DNA of 64,000 nt from Spirochaetota bacterium. Its GTDB lineage: Bacteria; Spirochaetota; Spirochaetia; Treponematales; Rectinemataceae. Shown piece by piece: positions 26,161 to 35,245 of this stretch. The stretch covers positions 1 to 64,000 of the forward strand of contig JAKLFE010000002.1 of assembly GCA_022711355.1 (NCBI GenBank), written 5' to 3'. The translations under genes and the position numbers were made by a program. The stretch's first letter is position 1; every line of letters begins with the position of its first letter. The notes under the pieces were generated by a model. It did not search any database and had not been told where the DNA came from. It saw only the letters and a list, made by a program, of their open reading frames with translations.

Positions 26161-26994
26161 CTATCCCTTGAGCGCGCCCGCGGTCATGCCGGAGATGAAG
26201 TAGCGCTGCAGGCAGAGATAGAGGACGATCGCGGGCAGGCTCATGATCGTCGCCCCCATCGCCGTGAGCGGCGCGTTCCCCACGTACTTGCCCTGGAAGA
26301 AAGCCATGCCCACGGGCAGGGTCCGCAGGCTGTCGGCGCCGATGAGGACGAGGGCCAGGAGGAACTCGTTCCAGGTCCAGATGAAGAAGAGCAGCGCGAG
26401 CACCGTCAGCGAGGGGCCGAGGGCGGGGAGGAGGATCCTCCACAGCACCTTCCAGGTCCCGGCGCCGTCGATCTCCGCGGCCTCCACCAGGGAGCGCGGC
26501 ATATCGCGGAAGGCGGTGAAGAGGAAGTAGGTGCCGAAGGGCATGCTGAGGCCGACCTGCGCGAGCACCAGGCCCTGGAGCGTGTCGAGGAGGCCGAGCG
26601 ACTTCATGTGGTAGTACAGCTGGATGATCGCGGCCTCCATGGGCAGGGTGAGGCCGAGGATGAAGAGCGAGAGGATGCCGCCTCGTCCCGGCAGGCGGAA
26701 AAAGGACAGGGCGTAGGCGCTCGTGACCGACAGGAGCGAGGCTGCCACGAGGACGGGCAGGGCCACCGCCAGGCTGTTGAGCGAATACCGGCCTAAGCGC
26801 CCCTGCTTCCAGGCGGCGGCGAGGTTAGGGAGCTCGGCCTTCCGAGGCGGACCCAAGGGGTTCGAGACGAGCTCGCCCTTGGACTTGAGCGCCGTGAACC
26901 AGGTGATGACGAAGGGCGTCACCGTGTAGGCGACGAAGAGGAGGAGGACGAGGTAGAGGAGGATCGAGCCGACCCTCGGCTTAGGCGATCTCAT
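26161..26994 (-). CDS. ABC sugar transporter permease, MalG type
   Basis: A 277-residue inner-membrane protein with six predicted helices. The EAA loop reads VEAAEIDGAGTWKVLWRILLPALGPSL, the usual contact site for the ATPase subunit. The C-terminus ISGMTAGALKG is the standard ending of MalG/UgpE/ThuG-type permeases. It overlaps the upstream permease gene by 14 bases. It is the last gene of the operon, and no ATPase is encoded, so a shared MsiK/UgpC-like ATPase elsewhere must be used. Confidence 0.93.
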   Translation of the reverse strand: MRSPKPRVGSILLYLVLLLFVAYTVTPFVITWFTALKSKGELVSNPLGPPRKAELPNLAAAWKQGRLGRYSLNSLAVALPVLVAASLLSVTSAYALSFFRLPGRGGILSLFILGLTLPMEAAIIQLYYHMKSLGLLDTLQGLVLAQVGLSMPFGTYFLFTAFRDMPRSLVEAAEIDGAGTWKVLWRILLPALGPSLTVLALLFFIWTWNEFLLALVLIGADSLRTLPVGMAFFQGKYVGNAPLTAMGATIMSLPAIVLYLCLQRYFISGMTAGALKG

Positions 26995-27880
26995 AATCCT
27001 CCCCCTTGCGCGCGAGCAGCGACAGGGCGTTCGAGAGCGCGAAGATGATCAGGGCGAGGGCGACGGCCAGGGCCGAGGCGTAGCCGATGCGGTTGAACTG
27101 GAAGGCGTTCTTGAACACGTAGAGCGAGAGGACCTCGGTGCTGTTGCCGGGCCCGCCCCTCGTCATGACGTAGACCAGGTCGAAGACCTTGAGGCTCGAT
27201 ATGAAAAGGAAGGTCGCCACGAGGCCGAATTCCTTGCGGAGGAGGGGCAGGCCTATGGAGACGAACTTGCGGAAATCCCCCGCGCCGTCGATGTCGGCGG
27301 ACTCGTAGAGCGAATCGGGTATGCGCTTGAAGCCGGATAGGAACACGACGAAGGCGAAGCCGAAGTTCACCCAGGTGCCGGTCAGGCCGATGGCGCCGAG
27401 GGCGTAGCGCGACTCGCCGAGCCAGGGCCGCGCGAGAGCCTCGAGCCCGACCGAGCCGAGGAGGGAGACGATGAGGCCCGTCCCGGGATTGTAGATCCAC
27501 TTCCAGATCACCGAGACGACGACGAGGGAGAGGATCTGGGGCGCGAAGAAGAGGATCTCGAAGAACTTGCCGCCCCGGAGATCCTTCATGCTGACGATGG
27601 CGGCCAGGAAGAGGCCGATGGCACCCGGCAGCGCGAGGAGGTAGAGCACGAGGGCAAGGTTATGCGAAAGCGAGCCGTAGAAGCGCCCGTCGCGCAGGAG
27701 CTCCGCGTAGTTCGCCGCCCCCACGAAGGTCCTGGGCGAGAGCCCGTCCCACTCGAAGAAGCTGAAGGCCAAGGTCCGCGCCACGGGGACCAGCACGAAA
27801 AGGGCGTAGACCGCCAAGCCCGGGAGGAGGTAGGCGAGGCCCTTCGGGATAGAATCGTAGGCGCTCCGGTGCGGCTTCAT
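26981..27880 (-). CDS. ABC sugar transporter permease, MalF type
   Basis: A 299-residue permease with six helices. The opening GLAYLLPGLAVYALFVLVPV and the EAA loop YESADIDGAGDFRKFVSIGLPLL are typical of the LacF/UgpA/ThuF group. The segment MTRGGPGNSTEVLSLYVF before the last helices is also conserved there. It forms the translocation channel with the next gene. Seven bases separate it from the upstream GH4 gene. Confidence 0.94.
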   Translation of the reverse strand: MKPHRSAYDSIPKGLAYLLPGLAVYALFVLVPVARTLAFSFFEWDGLSPRTFVGAANYAELLRDGRFYGSLSHNLALVLYLLALPGAIGLFLAAIVSMKDLRGGKFFEILFFAPQILSLVVVSVIWKWIYNPGTGLIVSLLGSVGLEALARPWLGESRYALGAIGLTGTWVNFGFAFVVFLSGFKRIPDSLYESADIDGAGDFRKFVSIGLPLLRKEFGLVATFLFISSLKVFDLVYVMTRGGPGNSTEVLSLYVFKNAFQFNRIGYASALAVALALIIFALSNALSLLARKGEDYEIA

Positions 27881-27887
27881 GGGCGCC

Positions 27888-29240
27888 TCATCGAAGGTAG
27901 GCGAGAGCCTCGCCCTGGGCGGCGAGGATCGCGTCGAAGAGCCGCGCGGCCTTCCCCGCGCCGACGAGGGGATTCTCGGCCAGGGCCTTGGCGGCGAGGG
28001 CCCGATCGCCCGCGGCCGCGGCCCGCGCGAGGTCCCGCTCGTAGGCCTTGACCCCGCGGACGAGCTCGACGAGGCGCCCGGGCAGCTCGGGCGCCCTCCC
28101 GATCGGGCGCATGCCCTCGGGCCCGATCTCGCAGGAGACCTCGATCACGTCCTCCTTCTCCAGCCAGGGGCAGAAGGAGCCGTTGCGCACGTTGACCGGC
28201 AGGACCGTCCGCTCTATTCCCGCGAGCGCCTTGATGACCATGATCGCCACGTCATCGTAGCCCATCCCGCCGTCCTTATGGAAGAGCGAGACCTTCTTGG
28301 GCTCGCGGGCCGCTCCCGACTCCTTGGCCATGTAGCCGTCCTCGCGGCTCTGCAGATACTGCTCGTAGCGCTCCACGGGATCCGCGGAGGGCTCGGCGAG
28401 GCCGGCGAGGAGCTCGGCGTTGCGCCTCCGGACGAACTCGCCCCGCGTCTCGCCTCCGGCCAGGAGCTTGGCGACGATATCGGCGCTATGGAGGTAGAAG
28501 AGGAGGTACTCGTTCGGGACGAGGCCCGTCTCGCGCATGTGGCCGACCAGGGAGCGGTAGAGGGGCTCGGCCTCGGCGAACTCGCGCGCCCTCGCGACCG
28601 CGAGGTCCCGGAGCCTCTCCTCGCCGCGGATGCGGAGGGAGTAGGCCCAGCCCAAATGGTTCAGGCCGAAGTACGAGAGCTCGGCCTCCTCCGGCCGCGC
28701 TCCGTAGAGCGCCGCGGCGATCCGCATGATGGCGACGGGCGCGTCGCAGATGCCGACCACGCGGGGATTCGGCGAGCTGCTCAGGAGGGCTTGGGAGATG
28801 ATGCCCGAGGGGTTCGTGAAGTTGACGTACCAGGCCTGCGGGCAGGTTCGCGCCGCGAGCTCGGCGTAGGCCAGGCTGGGAGGCACGCTCCGCAGGGCCA
28901 TCGAGAAGCCGCCGGGGCCCACCGTCTCCTGCCCGAGCTCCCCGAGGGAGAGGGGCACCCGCTCGTCCAGGACTCGCGCGTCGTCCCCGCCGGGGCGGAA
29001 GCTCGAGAAGATGTAGTCAGCGCCGCGGAGCGCCCCCTCCGGGCTCTCGGCGAAGGAGACCCGCGTCCGGGGGCGATACGCCTCCTCGAGCCGCGCGATG
29101 ACCCTGCCCATGAGCTTGAGCTTGGCGGAGTCGGTGTCGTACAGCGCCACCTCCTCGAGGCCGAGCTCCTCGGCCAGGAAGAGCGAGCGGAGGAGGAGGG
29201 GAGTCCGGACCGAACCGCCGCCGAGGACCGCTATCTTCAT
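27888..29240 (-). CDS. Glycoside hydrolase family 4 (6-phospho-glucosidase-like)
   Basis: A 450-residue NAD- and metal-dependent glycosidase. The N-terminus MKIAVLGGGSVRTPLLLRS is the NAD-binding Rossmann entry. The metal site combines the cysteine motif GICDAPVAI with FGLNHLGWAYSL. GH4 enzymes cleave by oxidation, elimination and reduction. The Cys-Asp-x-Pro form recalls 6-phospho-alpha-glucosidases, while the LNHLGW segment recalls 6-phospho-beta-glucosidases, so the anomeric preference is open. Unusually the operon imports by ABC transporter rather than PTS, so the sugar would arrive unphosphorylated; the adjacent kinase may supply the phosphate. It overlaps the kinase gene by 4 bases. Confidence 0.85.
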   Translation of the reverse strand: MKIAVLGGGSVRTPLLLRSLFLAEELGLEEVALYDTDSAKLKLMGRVIARLEEAYRPRTRVSFAESPEGALRGADYIFSSFRPGGDDARVLDERVPLSLGELGQETVGPGGFSMALRSVPPSLAYAELAARTCPQAWYVNFTNPSGIISQALLSSSPNPRVVGICDAPVAIMRIAAALYGARPEEAELSYFGLNHLGWAYSLRIRGEERLRDLAVARAREFAEAEPLYRSLVGHMRETGLVPNEYLLFYLHSADIVAKLLAGGETRGEFVRRRNAELLAGLAEPSADPVERYEQYLQSREDGYMAKESGAAREPKKVSLFHKDGGMGYDDVAIMVIKALAGIERTVLPVNVRNGSFCPWLEKEDVIEVSCEIGPEGMRPIGRAPELPGRLVELVRGVKAYERDLARAAAAGDRALAAKALAENPLVGAGKAARLFDAILAAQGEALAYLR

Positions 29241-30178
29241 CGGGAACCTCCTGTCCGAGCCGCGGCCCGCCCGCGCGCCGTATCGAAGAGGGCCGGCGAG
29301 ACGCCGCCGGGCACCGAGCCCGGGGACTCCACGGCCAGGGCGCCCACCTCCACCGCGAGCGCGGCCGCCTCGCGCCGGCCCAGGCCGCGGCCCAGGCCGC
29401 AGATGAAGGCCGCCGCGAAGCTGTCGCCGGCTCCGCAGGCGTTGACCGCGCGGGCCGGGCGGGCCGCCGCGCGGAAGCTCCCGCCTCCCTCGTCTATGGA
29501 CGCGCAGCCCTCGCCGCCGAGGGTGAGGACGGGCAGGGCCGTCCTCCTCCGGAGCAGGGCGAGGCAGCGCTCGACATCGCCCTCGCCGCAGATCATCGCG
29601 GCCTCGGACTCGTTGAGGAAAAGCGTATCGACGCCCGCTACGATCTCCCAGGACAGCTCGTCCCAGCGCGCCGCCTCCTCGTAGCCGACGCTGACGGAGA
29701 TCGAGGCCCCGCCCGCCCGCGCCGCCGCGCAGGCCCGGCGCACGGCCGGGTCCCGCAGGAGCTCTATATCGACGTGCACGCGATCGACGCCGTCGGAGCA
29801 GGCCTCGGCCACGGCTCCGGCCGTGAAGCCTGCCAGGCCCGCGTCGCGGCGAGCCGCGGTGAGGAAGGAGCGGTCGCCCCCGTAGGCGAAGACCAGGCTC
29901 GCGGCCGTGGCCCCCTCGGAGACGCGGAGGTAGCGGCGCCCGACGCCGAGCCGCGCCAGCTCGCCCTCGAGGAAGGCCCCGGCCTCGTCGTCGCCGCGGG
30001 AGGCGGCGAGCTCGACCCCTTCGCCCAGGAGGGCGAGCACGGCGGCGACGATCGCCTGCCCCCCGGGCGAGAAGGAGATGGACTCGACGTAGCGCTCGGT
30101 CCCCTTGTCGGGAAAGCCCGAAAAGCCGTTCGGAATGATATCCATGAAAATCGGACCGGCGACGAGGAACCGCGGCAT
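29237..30178 (-). CDS. PfkB-family carbohydrate kinase
   Basis: A 313-residue ribokinase-fold protein. The N-terminal glycine pair region is ESISFSPGGQAIVAAVLALL. The C-terminal ATP-binding and catalytic motif is VNACGAGDSFAAAFICGL, with the catalytic Asp in GAGD. The normal DTxGAGD motif has lost its first Asp (NACGAGD), which is tolerated in some family members. Position between the binding protein and the glycosidase suggests it phosphorylates the imported sugar or its product. Substrate cannot be read from the sequence. Confidence 0.85.
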   Translation of the reverse strand: MPRFLVAGPIFMDIIPNGFSGFPDKGTERYVESISFSPGGQAIVAAVLALLGEGVELAASRGDDEAGAFLEGELARLGVGRRYLRVSEGATAASLVFAYGGDRSFLTAARRDAGLAGFTAGAVAEACSDGVDRVHVDIELLRDPAVRRACAAARAGGASISVSVGYEEAARWDELSWEIVAGVDTLFLNESEAAMICGEGDVERCLALLRRRTALPVLTLGGEGCASIDEGGGSFRAAARPARAVNACGAGDSFAAAFICGLGRGLGRREAAALAVEVGALAVESPGSVPGGVSPALFDTARGRAAARTGGSR

Positions 30179-30207
30179 CTATCGTCCATCTCCTTCCGAT
30201 TCCGGCT

Positions 30208-31461
30208 TTACTTGGCGCCGACGAACTTCTGGTAGTCGGCGTCGAGGGCCTTCACGAAATCCTGGGGCGTGATCTCGAGGGCCATGAGCTTCTGCACCGA
30301 GGAGGAGCAGGTGTCGTAGAAGGTCGGCGAGACCCAGTCGATGTAGTAGCCGACGCCGTTGCCCTCCACGGCGCCCTTATAGGCGCGCAGGATATCCTTG
30401 AACAGGGGATCGGCGCCCTCGACGTCGGACTCGTCCACGGCGACGGCGGGCAGCATCGCGAGCTTAGCCCAGAGCTTGGCGTTGTCCTTCCGCGAGAGGA
30501 AGTCGAGGAATTTGATCGCCGCATCCTTGTTCTTCGTCTTCGCGGAGACGCAGAAAGGGATGCCGGGGCCGCCGATGGCCTTGCGCAGCTCGCTCTTCGC
30601 GGCGGGCATGGGGAAGAAGCCGACCTTGAGGTCGGGGGACTTGAGGAACTCGCCCATGAGCCAGTTGCCCGTGAACATGAGGGCGGAGTCGCCCCGCATG
30701 AAGGCGGAGGCCGAGTCGTCGTAGCCGATGGCGCTGAAGCTCTTCGAGTAGTAGCCGGCCTTCACCCAGGCCTGGAGCTTCTCGGCGGCCTTCACGTTCG
30801 CGTCGGCGAGCCAGAACTTTCCGGGCTTGTCGCTCATCATGTCGTCGAGCTCGCGGCGCGTCGTGTAGACGTGCTGGAGGCCGGACCACTCGTGGATGCC
30901 CGCCCAGGCGTCGAGGTTGCCGAAGTTGATCGGCGTGAGCCCGGCCTGCTTGACCTTGGCGAGGAGGGCCTCGAGCTCGGCGAAGGTCTGGGGAGCCTTG
31001 AGCCCGAGCTTCTCGAAGACGGCCTTATTGTAGTAGAAGCCGACGATCTCGGCCGTCGTCGAGACCCCGTAGACCTTGCCGCGGTAACCCATGGATTTGA
31101 GGGCGCCCTCGGAGAAGGACTGGTTCCACTTCTTCGCCTTGGCGGCGTCCGTGAGGTCGACGAGGAGGCCGGCCTTGACGAAGGAGCCCATGTCCGCCTC
31201 GCCCTGGTTGACCTGCATGATATCGGGGCCCTTGCCCGACTCCACGGACATTTTAAGGACCAGCTTGAGATCGTCGAGGGTCTTGGTCGTCCGCTCGATG
31301 ACGATCCCCGGATTCTCCGCCTGGAACCTGGCGACGATCGTGTTCATCGCCTCGCTCTCGGCCTCGCGATAGTACTGGTCCCACAGGACGAGCTTCGTCT
31401 GAGCCAGGCCCAGGGAACAGCAAACCGCGAGCATGATGACCGCACTTCCTACACGCTTCAT
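30208..31461 (-). CDS. ABC sugar transporter solute-binding protein
   Basis: A 417-residue extracytoplasmic binding protein. Start ATG 31461 follows AAGGAGG. The signal peptide is MKRVGSAVIMLAVCCSLGLA; cleavage after GLA or lipidation at the LAVC cysteine are both possible. The mature part is a family 1 (MalE-like) fold, with GKGPDIMQVNQGE and ALMFTGNWLMGEF as typical motifs. It is the first gene of the operon and lies under two LacI operators. Confidence 0.93.
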   Translation of the reverse strand: MKRVGSAVIMLAVCCSLGLAQTKLVLWDQYYREAESEAMNTIVARFQAENPGIVIERTTKTLDDLKLVLKMSVESGKGPDIMQVNQGEADMGSFVKAGLLVDLTDAAKAKKWNQSFSEGALKSMGYRGKVYGVSTTAEIVGFYYNKAVFEKLGLKAPQTFAELEALLAKVKQAGLTPINFGNLDAWAGIHEWSGLQHVYTTRRELDDMMSDKPGKFWLADANVKAAEKLQAWVKAGYYSKSFSAIGYDDSASAFMRGDSALMFTGNWLMGEFLKSPDLKVGFFPMPAAKSELRKAIGGPGIPFCVSAKTKNKDAAIKFLDFLSRKDNAKLWAKLAMLPAVAVDESDVEGADPLFKDILRAYKGAVEGNGVGYYIDWVSPTFYDTCSSSVQKLMALEITPQDFVKALDADYQKFVGAK

Positions 31462-31497
31462 AGTGCCTCCTTGAAGACATGAACCAAAGAGAAGCTC

Positions 31498-31543
31498 AGC
31501 GTAAAGGGAAAACGTTTTCCCGTCAAGGGGAAAACGTTGTCCC
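31498..31543 (-). promoter_or_regulatory. Sugar operon promoter with two LacI operators
   Basis: Minus strand: TTGACG (31526-31521), 17-bp spacer, TACGCT (31503-31498). A perfect 16-bp palindrome GGGAAAACGTTTTCCC (31506-31521) lies within the spacer. A second copy with one mismatch, GGGAAAACGTTGTCCC (31528-31543), is just upstream. The centres are 22 bp apart, two helical turns, favouring cooperative binding of the neighbouring LacI-type repressor. Confidence 0.85.
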
Positions 31544-31560
31544 GTTATCCTTTCCATCTC

Positions 31561-31589
31561 TTGCGCATCGTCAGGCGATGGGGTAGAAA
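31561..31589 (+). promoter_or_regulatory. Promoter of the lacI-type gene (leaderless)
   Basis: TTGCGC (31561-31566), 17-bp spacer, TAGAAA (31584-31589). The ATG follows after 7 bases with no Shine-Dalgarno sequence. The operators lie just upstream of this promoter. Confidence 0.45.
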
Positions 31590-31596
31590 CAGACCG

Positions 31597-32589
31597 ATGG
31601 ACATTCGCGGCATTGCGAAGGAGGCCGGGGTCTCGATATCGACCGTCTCGCGGGTGCTCAACGGCACGAAGCGGGTGAGCCCCGAGGTGGCCGAACGGGT
31701 CCGCGCTGTCGTGGAGCGTTACGAATACAGCCCCGACCCGAGCGCCCGCGCCATGGTCCTCGGCACGACGGAGGCCGTGGGCCTGGTCGTGCCCGCCGTC
31801 TCCTTCTCCTTCTTCAACTCGCTCTTCTCCGCCCTCGCCGGCGAGCTCGCGACCGCGGGCTACCAGGTCCTCACCTGCACGATACGCCAGAGCGAGGAGG
31901 AGGAGCTCCGCTACCTCGAGCTCCTTCGCCGCAAGCGCGTCGACGGCATCATCCTCATGCACGAGACGAGCGACGAGGCCGTCCTCGAGCGGCTTCGGCA
32001 CAGCGAGGTGCCCCTCGTCCTCGCCACGGTCGACACGCCCGAGCTCGAGGTGCCGAGCATCGGGGTCGACGACTACGCGGCCGGCCGCGAGGCCACGGAA
32101 TACCTCATCGGCTTCGGCCACCGGCGGATCGCCTTCATCGACGGCAACGGCGGCGGCTACTCGGAGCGGCAGCGGCTCGCGGGCTACCTCGACGCGATCT
32201 CGGCCGCGGCCCTCGCGCCCCGGCTCGAGCGGGGCGACTACTCGCCCGGCCAGGGCCAGGCCGCGGCCGCGCGGCTCCTGGCCGGGGGAGAGGCGCCGAC
32301 CGCCATATTCGCGGCCAACGACGAGATGGCCATCGGCGCCATCAAGGCCGCCGAGGAGCTCGGCGTCGAGGTCCCCGCCGGACTCTCGGTCCTCGGCTTC
32401 GACGACATAGGCCTGTGCCGCTACACCCGCCCCTCGCTCAGCACCGTGCGGCAGGACATCGACGGCATCGCGAAGACCGCCGTATCGGTCCTCCTCGCGG
32501 CGATCGAGGGGAGCCGCCCCGCCGGGCGGGAGCGCATCGTCGTGCCCCACAGGATCATGCCGCGGGCCTCCTGCGCGCCGGCGAGATAA
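31597..32589 (+). CDS. LacI-family transcriptional regulator of the sugar operon
   Basis: A 330-residue repressor. The start is ATG 31597, where the helix-turn-helix begins (MDIRGIAKEAGVSISTVSRV, then LNGTKRVSPEVAERV). The ligand domain is a periplasmic-binding-protein fold, with VDGIILMHE, GFGHRRIAFIDGNGG and LSVLGFDDIGLCRYTRPSL. Divergent from the sugar operon with two 16-bp operators between, so it very probably represses that operon until a sugar or sugar phosphate is present. Confidence 0.93.
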   Translation: MDIRGIAKEAGVSISTVSRVLNGTKRVSPEVAERVRAVVERYEYSPDPSARAMVLGTTEAVGLVVPAVSFSFFNSLFSALAGELATAGYQVLTCTIRQSEEEELRYLELLRRKRVDGIILMHETSDEAVLERLRHSEVPLVLATVDTPELEVPSIGVDDYAAGREATEYLIGFGHRRIAFIDGNGGGYSERQRLAGYLDAISAAALAPRLERGDYSPGQGQAAAARLLAGGEAPTAIFAANDEMAIGAIKAAEELGVEVPAGLSVLGFDDIGLCRYTRPSLSTVRQDIDGIAKTAVSVLLAAIEGSRPAGRERIVVPHRIMPRASCAPAR

Positions 32590-32641
32590 TCAGGACCATC
32601 CGGGCCGGGCCGGCGGCTGCCCCTGACGCGTTAGGCGATCC

Positions 32642-33478
32642 TTATTGCACCAGGCCCTCGGCCCTCGCCCGGGCGGCGAACCAGCGGAAGAGGGCCTCGG
32701 CCCGGTTGCCGAAGGACTTCTCGAGCCGGGAGCGGAAGAGCTCCGGCGCCGCCGCCCCGCTTGCCGCGTAGAAGACGATGGCGTCGCTGGCCTGCAGGAC
32801 CAGGAGCCGCGTCGCCAGGGCGCCGGGGGCCAGCATCGGGATGATGCCGTAGCTCAACCTGGTGAGGTTGTTCGACGCGAGGCTCACCGCCCCCGCCGAG
32901 CTCGCGAAGGAGTAGCGGTAGTAGTTGCCGCCGAAGGTGGTATCCCGCTGGAAGACGTAGACCTCCTCCGCGGGCGGGAGGGCCCCGGGTCCCGGGGCCG
33001 GGGGATCGGCCAGGCGGCGCTTGGTCTCGGGCCCGTCGACCCGGTAGGACTCCTCGTAGAAGACCTTCCAGCCTCCCTTGCTCACCGACCAGTACTCGAT
33101 GCCCTCGAGGGAGCCGAAGGAGCCCAGGAGGCCGTAGATCGCCCCCAGCTCGGCGGCCAGTCCCCCCTCGCCCTCGGGCGCCGGCCGGGGCAGGACGAAG
33201 GCCGCCTCGACGAGGACGGCCGGCTTCTCCGCCGCCAGGGCCGCGCGGAGAGCCTCCGCGGAGGGGTGGGCGGGGAGGAGTACCGGCTTCCCTCCCTCGC
33301 TCGCCCGCAGGGCCTTGCCCTCGGCCGATGCCAGGCGGAAGGCCTCGGTCCCGAGGAGCTCGGCCGCCGGGCGCGGGGCGAGGCCCTGGGCGGAGAGGGT
33401 CGCGAGCCGGGGCCCGCCGAGGAGTGAAAACGTTGACAGGGCGGCGCAGGCCGCGAAAACGCGCTGTATCGTGCTCAT
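32642..33478 (-). CDS. Exported hypothetical protein, DUF6675-like
   Basis: A 278-residue protein from ATG 33478; another ATG two codons upstream is possible. A signal peptide is predicted (FAACAALSTFSLLGG region). The mature part has GSLEGIEYWSVSKGGWKVFYEESYRV and FGGNYYRYSFASSAGAVSLAS, which resemble a spirochaete family I remember as DUF6675; not verified. Function is unknown. The TATATT hexamer at 33492-33487 sits 8 bases before the chosen start, again a very short or absent leader. Convergent with lacI. Confidence 0.65.
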   Translation of the reverse strand: MSTIQRVFAACAALSTFSLLGGPRLATLSAQGLAPRPAAELLGTEAFRLASAEGKALRASEGGKPVLLPAHPSAEALRAALAAEKPAVLVEAAFVLPRPAPEGEGGLAAELGAIYGLLGSFGSLEGIEYWSVSKGGWKVFYEESYRVDGPETKRRLADPPAPGPGALPPAEEVYVFQRDTTFGGNYYRYSFASSAGAVSLASNNLTRLSYGIIPMLAPGALATRLLVLQASDAIVFYAASGAAAPELFRSRLEKSFGNRAEALFRWFAARARAEGLVQ

Positions 33479-33571
33479 CGCCATGAAATATACCTCGGCC
33501 CACCTTCCCAGGTCCTCGAAATTTTAGTAAAAGAGCGTATCCACATTCCCGCGCCCCGCCCGGAGGCTGGC

Positions 33572-35245
33572 ATGCAGCTACTCGCCATGGTTTTCGAGCT
33601 CGTCGGCGGCCTCGCCATGTTCATGTACGGCATGGAGCTGACGAGCGAAGGTATCCAGCGGGCCGCGGGCGACCGGCTCCAGCGCGTCGTCAACTTCATG
33701 ACCATGAACCGGGTCGTGGCCGTCCTCACCGGCGCCCTCGTCACCATCCTCATCCAATCCTCCTCGGCCACGAGCGTCATGGTCGTCTCCTTCGTCAACG
33801 CGGGGCTCCTCTCCCTCGTACAAGCCATCGGCGTCATCATGGGCGCCAACATCGGCACCACCCTCACCGGCTGGATCATCGCGGCCGTCGGCGTCCAGAA
33901 GTTCAGCATCGCCGCCATCGCGGTGCCCGCTTTCGGCATCGGCTTCTTCATGACCGTCATGAAGAAGCGCTCGGACTCCTTCCGCAGCTACGGCCAGGCC
34001 CTCATGGGCTTCGCCATGATCTTCCTCGGCCTGGGCTTCCTCTCCAAGGCCATCCCCAAGCCTTCGGGCGAGTTCCTCTACTTCCTGCAGAACCTCTCCA
34101 GCAGGGGCTTCCTCTCCGTGATCGCCGCCGTCCTCGTCGGCGCGGTCTTCACCATCCTCGTCAACGCCTCGAGCGCGACCCAGGCCATCGTCATCGCCCT
34201 GTCGGCCCAGGGCATCCTCGACTTCCGCATGGCCGCGGCCATCACCCTGGGCGCCAACATCGGCACCACCTTCGACGCCTTCCTCGCCTCGATTTCGCCC
34301 AACGCGAACACGAACGCCAAGCGCTCGGGCTGGGCCCACATACTCTTCAACGTCTCAGGCTCGCTCTGGGTCCTCCTCGTCTTCGAGCCCTTCCTCGCCC
34401 TCGTCGACCTCTGCGTCCCCGGCCCGATCACGGCCGCCAGCGCCGGCGCCCACCTCGCCATGTTCCACACCCTCTTCAATACGGCCAACACCCTCGTGCT
34501 CCTGCCCTTCGTCCGGCAGTACGCCGCCCTCCTCGAGCGCCTGTTCAAGGAGCGGCCCGAGGAGGCCGAGGCGAGGGCCAAGCTGAGCTACCTCCCGATC
34601 CCCCTCATGGACACCCCCGAGCTCTCCCTCCTCCACGCGCGCAAGGAGCTCGGCGACATGGCCGCGGTGGCCCGCTCCATGTTCTCCCGCTTCCGCGGCG
34701 ACCTCAAGGCCTGCCCCGACGACCTCGCCGCCGAGGTCGAGTGGTTCCGCCGCTACGAGACCTACGCCGACGAGATGCAGGAGGAGCTCGCCACCTTCCT
34801 CCTCGAGATCACCCGCCAGGACGTCCGCGAGAAGACCCAGGCCAACATCGCCCAGCTCCTCCGCGTCGTCGACGAGCTCGAGAACGTCACCGACTCCTGC
34901 ATGAGCCTATCCCTCCTCCTCGAGCGCTGCGACAAGAAGGGCCTCTCGCTCGAGAAGGCCGAGCTCGAGGCCATGGCCCCCTACACCCTCCTCGTGGAGG
35001 AGTTCCTCCGCTTCGTCGGCGACCAGGTCGGCGGCCCCATGGACGAGGCCTCGCTCCAGCTCGCCGCCGAGTTCGAGGACCGGGTCGACGCCTTCCGCAA
35101 GGAGCTCAAGAAGATCGCGCGCAAAAGGCTCAAGGCCGGCGCCGACGTCAAGACGGAGCTCGTCTTCATCGACATGGTCCGGCACATCGAGAAGATCGGC
35201 GACTACGCCTACTCGATCGCCGAGGCGCTCAGGGAGATGAAGTAA
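33572..35245 (+). CDS. Na/Pi cotransporter family protein with PhoU-like domain
   Basis: A 557-residue protein with two inverted repeats of the Na/Pi cotransporter unit. The QSSSATSVMVV motif in the first repeat and NASSATQAIVIAL in the second are signature loops, each followed by ANIGTT. Residues about 345-545 form a cytoplasmic PhoU-like helical domain. It probably imports phosphate, or may act in phosphate efflux or signalling as in other bacterial NptA/YjbB proteins. Start ATG 33572 follows CGGAGG. Single-gene unit. Confidence 0.92.
   Translation: MQLLAMVFELVGGLAMFMYGMELTSEGIQRAAGDRLQRVVNFMTMNRVVAVLTGALVTILIQSSSATSVMVVSFVNAGLLSLVQAIGVIMGANIGTTLTGWIIAAVGVQKFSIAAIAVPAFGIGFFMTVMKKRSDSFRSYGQALMGFAMIFLGLGFLSKAIPKPSGEFLYFLQNLSSRGFLSVIAAVLVGAVFTILVNASSATQAIVIALSAQGILDFRMAAAITLGANIGTTFDAFLASISPNANTNAKRSGWAHILFNVSGSLWVLLVFEPFLALVDLCVPGPITAASAGAHLAMFHTLFNTANTLVLLPFVRQYAALLERLFKERPEEAEARAKLSYLPIPLMDTPELSLLHARKELGDMAAVARSMFSRFRGDLKACPDDLAAEVEWFRRYETYADEMQEELATFLLEITRQDVREKTQANIAQLLRVVDELENVTDSCMSLSLLLERCDKKGLSLEKAELEAMAPYTLLVEEFLRFVGDQVGGPMDEASLQLAAEFEDRVDAFRKELKKIARKRLKAGADVKTELVFIDMVRHIEKIGDYAYSIAEALREMK

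Noticed and set aside
32630-32636. GTTAGGC, matching the 3' end of attC sites
   Set aside because: No matching 5' end or inverted repeat within 150 bases upstream; a 7-base match alone is expected by chance.
33426-33435. GAAAACGTTG resembling half of the LacI operators of the sugar operon
   Set aside because: It lies within the signal-peptide coding part of the DUF6675-like gene, lacks the flanking GGG/CCC arms, and is about 1.9 kb from the true operators. It could only matter as a looping site.
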